NCBI GenBank assembly: GCA_037974665.1
Contig: CM075765.1
Span: forward strand, 57,359,747-57,423,746
DNA from: Ehretia macrophylla
Taxonomy: Eukaryota; Streptophyta; Magnoliopsida; Boraginales; Ehretiaceae
Length of the DNA stretch: 64,000 nt
Reading direction: 5' to 3'
The notes beneath the pieces are model-generated. The model saw nothing but the letters and a program-made list of their open reading frames with translations. It did not search any database and was not told where the DNA came from. Below are positions 59,701 through 64,000 of this stretch, piece after piece (the first letter of the stretch is position 1; each line of letters opens with the position of its first letter). A program made the translations under genes and the position numbers.

Positions 59701-60005
59701 TTCTCAACACGGTTAATCCATCTCTCAGCTACCTCGTCATCCGGCTTTCCAAAGAACTTACACGGCTCGTGCCTCAAGAATTTCTCCAGCTGATTATTCT
59801 CAGCCCTAGGCCCCTGTCCACCAGGATTAGCTTGATTTACCTAGGGATTATTATTCCTGTCTTGCCTCTGCTCATGCAGTACCTGTGTAATCCGGTCAAC
59901 TGCAGTGGTCATAGTAGCCATAAACTGTTCATGCAACGGTTGCTGACCCTGTTCTGTTGCCTCTTCATCTGCCCCTTGACCTTGAGTACTACGACTTGGC
60001 GGCAT
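56749..60005 (-). pseudogene. gag-pol: G2 gag-pol, 5' part (gag, protease, RT, RNase H)
   Basis: Starts MPPSRSTQG at 60005. Relative to G1: TAG for CAG at 59843-59841, a 1-bp deletion near 59420 (after YMPE), TAG for CAG at 59214-59212 and at 58863-58861, one extra A in a run at 57780-57785 (after the RT segment MQRVF), TAG for TGG at 57143-57141 and TAG for CAG at 57065-57063. Recognisable parts are the gag domain, knuckles ([28 protein letters not shown]), protease [28 protein letters not shown], RNase [13 protein letters not shown]. Where G1 has its two TAGs, G2 has CAG and CAA, which shows the ancestral frame was continuous. S2 cuts it between RNase H and the integrase zinc site. Confidence 0.92.
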
Positions 60006-60291
60006 AGTAACAACTCACAATAGCAGGCAACATATAAAAGCAGTTTATAGACAGAAATATAACACATAAGATTAGATAACACTCAAGTCAATAACAATCA
60101 AATATCCTATCACACAATTCACATAACACAAGATTGACATGTCAAACTAGTTCACTTAAACACATAAGCACCCAAGTTCACATAGTCATACTATAACATT
60201 TTCTCTTAACAATCACACAATAACACTTTATCATTTTAGACCTTTACCCCACAGACCGAGAAACATATCCCGGCTCATGTAATACTATCAT

Positions 60292-60303
60292 GCTCTAATA
60301 CCA
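60292..60303 (-). other. G2 tRNA primer binding site, one mismatch
   Basis: The minus strand reads TGGTATTAGAGC, a C-to-T change from the G1 site at the same distance from the LTR. Confidence 0.88.
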
Positions 60304-60311
60304 CCTAAAGA

Positions 60312-62607
60312 TGTCACGCCCCGACCCGACCCCGCAAAAGGCCAAGCCCGGACCCGACGCACGGACGGAGTCTCCCCTGTACCGTGGATGATCCGAAACC
60401 CTACATTCAACATAATACTTGTGAAAGCCATAATATACATATGAAACAGGCCAACTTTCTTTTAGAAACAAACATCTTCTTAATAACCAACTTTCCAATC
60501 CAAAATGCCATGCATACTACACAAGTATTTATGCCACTAAAAAGTTAAACCATTAGTATTCAATTCTTTACTAGTCATCAGAGTATATTTTTACAATTTC
60601 ACATTCTTTCAACTTTTACAACATAAGACCATAGAGGCCTCAAAATAGAAACTACATACAAGGCTACAAGCCTCAAAATAAAGCGTCAACCAAGCAATAC
60701 ACACATCAAACATGGCCCGCACAAAAGTATGGCAACCAACCACCAACTAAGCAAAGAAAGTGCTATCAAGGAAACACCTCCACTTGCTCTTCCTCTTCAA
60801 CTACCTCGATAGGATCAGCTTCAACTACTCCTGTTAAAAATATGGTATAGAAAGGAATGAACAAAACCTATTGCTCAGCGAGGGTTATTGGTCTCAAGGA
60901 CGGAGATATAAGGAGAATGCAATGCAAATAGTCAAGCAATTCATTCAAGTACCATATAGAGATACAATCAAGCCATCAAATAAGCAAGACAAGCATTAAA
61001 ACTATAAACACTCATTCAAAGGATACGATTCACTTTCCACGAGCAACTTTCAATCACGAATTTGATGACGACGTGCCGGCCCAAACCACCTTATAACTTC
61101 AGTTTGGAATACCCCGGAAGTATCCATCAATTCTACGACCCAAATCTCCCTGGGAGGCAACCTAAGCGAGAAAGGGAATAGGACACGGAGCTAGGGCAAC
61201 CAACACTGGCAACCCGAGGCTACCTAGAGAGGCCCATCACACCGCCCCTGACTCCATGAATGCAAACCAACATACGATACAACAATCGAGCAATAAAGCC
61301 ACATGTGGGAGAATAACAAAGTAGGTTACTCTCGCACGCAATAGCAGCAATTGATAAGAATTTCAATCACATTCATCTTTAACAAGCATAGCAAGCAACA
61401 ATAAACATTCTTCAACCACAACACTATGAAAAAAAAACCAACAAAACACAAATCGACCCCAATATTCAAAATGCTAGTACTTTCAAATGAGCCACGAGTT
61501 CTGGAAACCGAGTTCGCCAATCCTCCTAGGTCACCATAAGGCACGTCTAAAGACCCCGAAACCCTACTTTACCCTAGAATTCACGCAAATCCCCGATTTC
61601 CCCCTTTGCTCATTTGAACTACCGTTACCCTAACCAAACACCCAACTGACACCATAATCGCACCAAAAGTGCTTCCATGGCCTCCCGAGAGAATGGCATC
61701 ATGCAAAACGAGAAAACGCAAAACTCGACCTAAACGACCCAGACTTTTACCAATGCATTTTTCTCATTTTTTCCATTACACAATCCAAACGAATCTTGCA
61801 TTTAGGCATTCTAGCATATCTAGCATCTTTTCACATCAACAGAACGCATAACAGAGCAACTTCATCGATTCAAGGGTTTACTATTCATAATTTACTATTC
61901 AACTAACAATTTAAATTGCAATCTCAATATTCAATCGCATAAAATGTTAAAAAGCTATAAATACATGTTCTACAATTGTCAAGGAACATTCTTTATGCAT
62001 CAAAACGATTAAAACAACAAACTATGGATAAAACCCAAAAATCATAAAGTTGATATACATGATATTCAAATGCGCAAATAACATGCTTCCCTCACCTTAG
62101 ACACTCCTAGTCATTAGGAAAACCACGCTGGATGCCTCGAAAAAAACTCCGCACAAGCTCACGCGAAAATTTGAAGTTTGAAGATTGAAAATGTTTTTTT
62201 TTTCTCTTCAAGTTTCGGCCAGCAGGTTTTCTGTTTTGTCCTTGTTTTTTATTTTTATTTTGCTATGTTATAACTATTAAGAGATGACAAGCCTTTGGTC
62301 AAATGGTCAAGCTTGGTCAACTAACTTAAAAATTGGTCAAATTGGCCTATTTTATGCATTTTAAAGCTAAAATACCCAACACCAAATTAATTCTAGTTAA
62401 CAACAAGTAAAATATTAAATTTAAGGCACCAAAATACTAGTTTCACTATTTGTTGAGGACTAGAAAATACTCTCTAACTATCGCTCTCGAAATACAATGC
62501 ACTTTGCGACAAGAAAGAAGTAACAATTTGATTTCAAAGAATTTAAGAGAATATAATTTTTAAAATAATAAACAAGAAAATTTCACATTCCAGGCTCGGG
62601 TATTACA
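60312..62607 (-). repeat. G2 5' LTR
   Basis: 2,296 bp. Donor-like CTAAG|GTGAGGG (GT at 62095-62094), LGRRI block about 61105-61185 followed by TGA, acidic frame 60766-60831. The homologue of the G1 TATA position is altered (TTATAACATAGC on the minus strand near 62270). Confidence 0.9.
60766..60831 (-). other. Acidic short reading frame in G2 5' LTR
   Basis: 22 codons including TGA. Compared with G1 there are nine base differences: seven synonymous third-position changes and two conservative ones (Leu to Ile, Ile to Val). Acceptor-like TTTTTAACAG precedes it. Confidence 0.55.
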
Positions 62608-64000
62608 TCATTTTTGAAAACGGAATATTCATTGCGGATTTGAAGTTTCTGTGAAATTATATGATCTTGTTTGTATATCCGCTGTCTTGCTATTGATGTC
62701 ACTGCTGATTTCATTGGGCATGCCAAATCTCGTCCTCATATTGGCCTTGATAAAAATGACATGATTGGCATTGACTGTTGTATCTGAAGCCACCTCCACC
62801 CATTTGATGAAATAATCCACTACTACCAAGATATACTCATGGCCATTGGAGGACTTGGGAGAGATTTTGCTGATAATGTCGATCCCCCATGTTGAAAATG
62901 GCCATGGCGCAGTGAAATTGCGAAGATCCGTTTCTGGGGTATGTCTTAGGTTCCGTTCCCGTGCTCTTGGCATTGAAAGCATCTTTTTACATAATTTTTG
63001 CAATCTTTCTCGATTTAATTGTACCATTTTCTTATAATCATTTTGGCCATCATGAGACCATTCATGTGGGGATCTAAATCTCCTTCGTGCATCTCTACCA
63101 TCACCTTGTTTGCCTCTTCGTTGTCCATACAATGGAGCAGTCTTTGGTTGAAGGATGTTTTGTAGATAATTTTGCTTGCTCTTCTTCCTCACTGATCTAC
63201 ATGCAATAGTCTGGTTCCTCTAACAACTTGATCTCTATTTCTCCGGAAGCTTTTCCGTAGAGTATAACAATGGCTGAGGCCATTTTGGCGAGGGAATCTG
63301 CCTCTTCGTCTTATTCTTTTTCCTTTCTTGGCTGTTCTTGTCCTTGTAGGTCTTAATTTGGCTATTGACTCTATTATGTTTGTAGTATGACATTCTTTCG
63401 CTGCCTTCCCTGTCTGTGTATGAGGACTTCCCGGTCTGTAGATGGGCTTTCGGGAGCAAGTATAGTATAAGGAAGCTACTGGGCTATTGTGGAAGGTAGG
63501 AGCCCTTTGTTCTTCTTCCTTTTTATATGGGTCAAAGCAGGAAAGACTCAAAGGTTCCAAGCTCTAGTTGAAGTAGGAATTCCTATCTAAAGCCTCTTTC
63601 TTCCTTGTGAGGGAGATTCTTCCTTGCTACTTCTTTCATACCAAATGAAGGGATGCTTGGTCTCATTTGAGTACCACTGCCCAATCGAGGAGTCAAGTCT
63701 GTCTTCCTTTTCAAAGGGTGGTCGAATGTCAAGGAATAAGGAGCCCTTGTTCGTTTTGAGTGGGTGCCCCGTTGTCTATGGGGAAGGAACGGATTAGAAG
63801 TAAGACTATGTATAGCTCTGTATTCCTTGTTCTTTCTTGTCTGGTAGTTAAGGAGTTAATGCAAATAAGAGAAGAAACAAACTCATAGTCTGTGTAGTTC
63901 TAATAGGTTCTATTTTTTCCCAAAGGGGAATACCTTATTTATCTATTTGAATCATACAAGTTTCAACTTCTTAGGCAGGGATGGAGTCTTAGTTCGTGGT
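62608..64000. other. Scaffold segment 4: mitochondrial-like DNA with a foreign gypsy fragment
   Basis: Continues the scaffold broken at 45968 (TCATT then TTTGAAAACGG). Positions about 62620-63330 are a Tat/Athila-type polyprotein piece on the minus strand. From about 63340 to the end I see mitochondrial-spacer-like sequence and no gene. Plant mitochondrial genomes often hold such nuclear retroelement pieces, so the fragment may have arrived with the mitochondrial DNA. Confidence 0.5.
62629..63330 (-). pseudogene. Tat/Athila-lineage polyprotein fragment: RNase H end and integrase
   Basis: On the minus strand, about 63330-63235 reads DEEADSLAKMAS, the end of an RNase H domain, then a TAG. The following frame (63192-62629) carries an integrase start: KKMLSMPRARERNL, PWPFSTWGIDIISKISP with the first catalytic Asp, SNGHEYILVVVDYF, KWVE, and SSDINSK in place of the usual SDNGxxF second-Asp motif. 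The third catalytic residue (Glu) is missing. This lineage (FSTWGIDI.GKI.P) differs from G, whose core reads TMDLVTDLP. It is truncated and dead. Confidence 0.8.

Larger units (their letters stand above)
45969..62607 (-). mobile_element. G2: decayed Ty3/gypsy chromovirus of the G1 family, split by S2
   Basis: TSD TCATT at 45964-45968 and 62608-62612. LTRs are 45969-48250 (2,282 bp) and 60312-62607 (2,296 bp). Without S2 the element is about 9.5 kb, the same as G1, with the same gene order. gag-pol has at least eight nonsense codons and two frameshifts. It inserted into the mitochondrial-like scaffold, not into another element. Its LTRs differ clearly from those of G1, so they are different subfamilies. 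Confidence 0.92.

Noticed and set aside
60095..63560. Minus frame 63189-63560 (123 codons) as a gene
   Set aside because: It runs out of frame over the RNase H remnant DEEADSLAKMAS and has no family of its own.
1..64000. The window being an actual mitochondrial genome
   Set aside because: LTR retrotransposons with clean target duplications integrate in nuclear DNA, and the rrn18 end is mutated at invariant sites. I cannot exclude it without searching.

Overview
The window is plant (angiosperm) nuclear-type DNA. Almost all of it is a nest of Ty3/gypsy LTR retrotransposons sitting in a scaffold that looks like old mitochondrial DNA (a NUMT). I see no ordinary cellular protein-coding gene. The evidence is: LTRs of 2.3 to 3.9 kb bounded by TG...CA, priming sites of the initiator-Met tRNA type (TGGTATCAGAGC), polypurine tracts, 5-bp target duplications, one gag-pol with a chromodomain-like tail, and scaffold pieces carrying the 3' end of plant mitochondrial rrn18 and a group II intron domain V. 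The species cannot be read from the sequence.

Layout. 1-973: scaffold. 974-21263: element R1a (minus strand, TSD ATTAT), whose left LTR is split by the nearly intact gag-pol element G1 at 4742-14255 (minus, TSD CATGG). 21264-23173: scaffold. 23174-43094: element R1b (minus, TSD AAGAT/AAGAC), whose right LTR holds a solo LTR of family S at 30546-33135 (flanked by an 11-bp repeat) and the non-autonomous element S1 at 33612-40462 (plus, TSD TGCAA). 43095-45968: scaffold with the rrn18 remnant. 45969-62607: G2 (minus, TSD TCATT), a decayed sister of G1 whose pol is split by S2 at 49630-56748 (plus, TSD TCATC/CCATC). 62608-64000: scaffold, including a piece of a different (Tat/Athila-like) gypsy polyprotein. 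Family names R1, G and S are mine.

The families belong together. G is the only one with gag-pol. S has LTRs homologous to those of G, no gag-pol, and keeps the last codons of a G-like pol before its polypurine tract, so it is probably a deletion derivative moved by G-type proteins. R1 has very long LTRs and a short internal region with no pol, like large retrotransposon derivatives (LARDs). R1b keeps a broken gag with two zinc-knuckle pairs.

The most interesting signal lies in the LTRs. R1, G and S share one order of parts: promoter, a splice-donor-like CTAAG|GTGAGGG, a conserved LGRRI-x-GY block, a CGCTGAG or equivalent motif, then an acceptor-like pyrimidine-rich CAG|G. In R1 and G a short acidic reading frame with a stop follows. 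In G1 against G2 that frame differs almost only at synonymous third positions. This suggests a conserved LTR intron and possibly a small LTR-encoded peptide.
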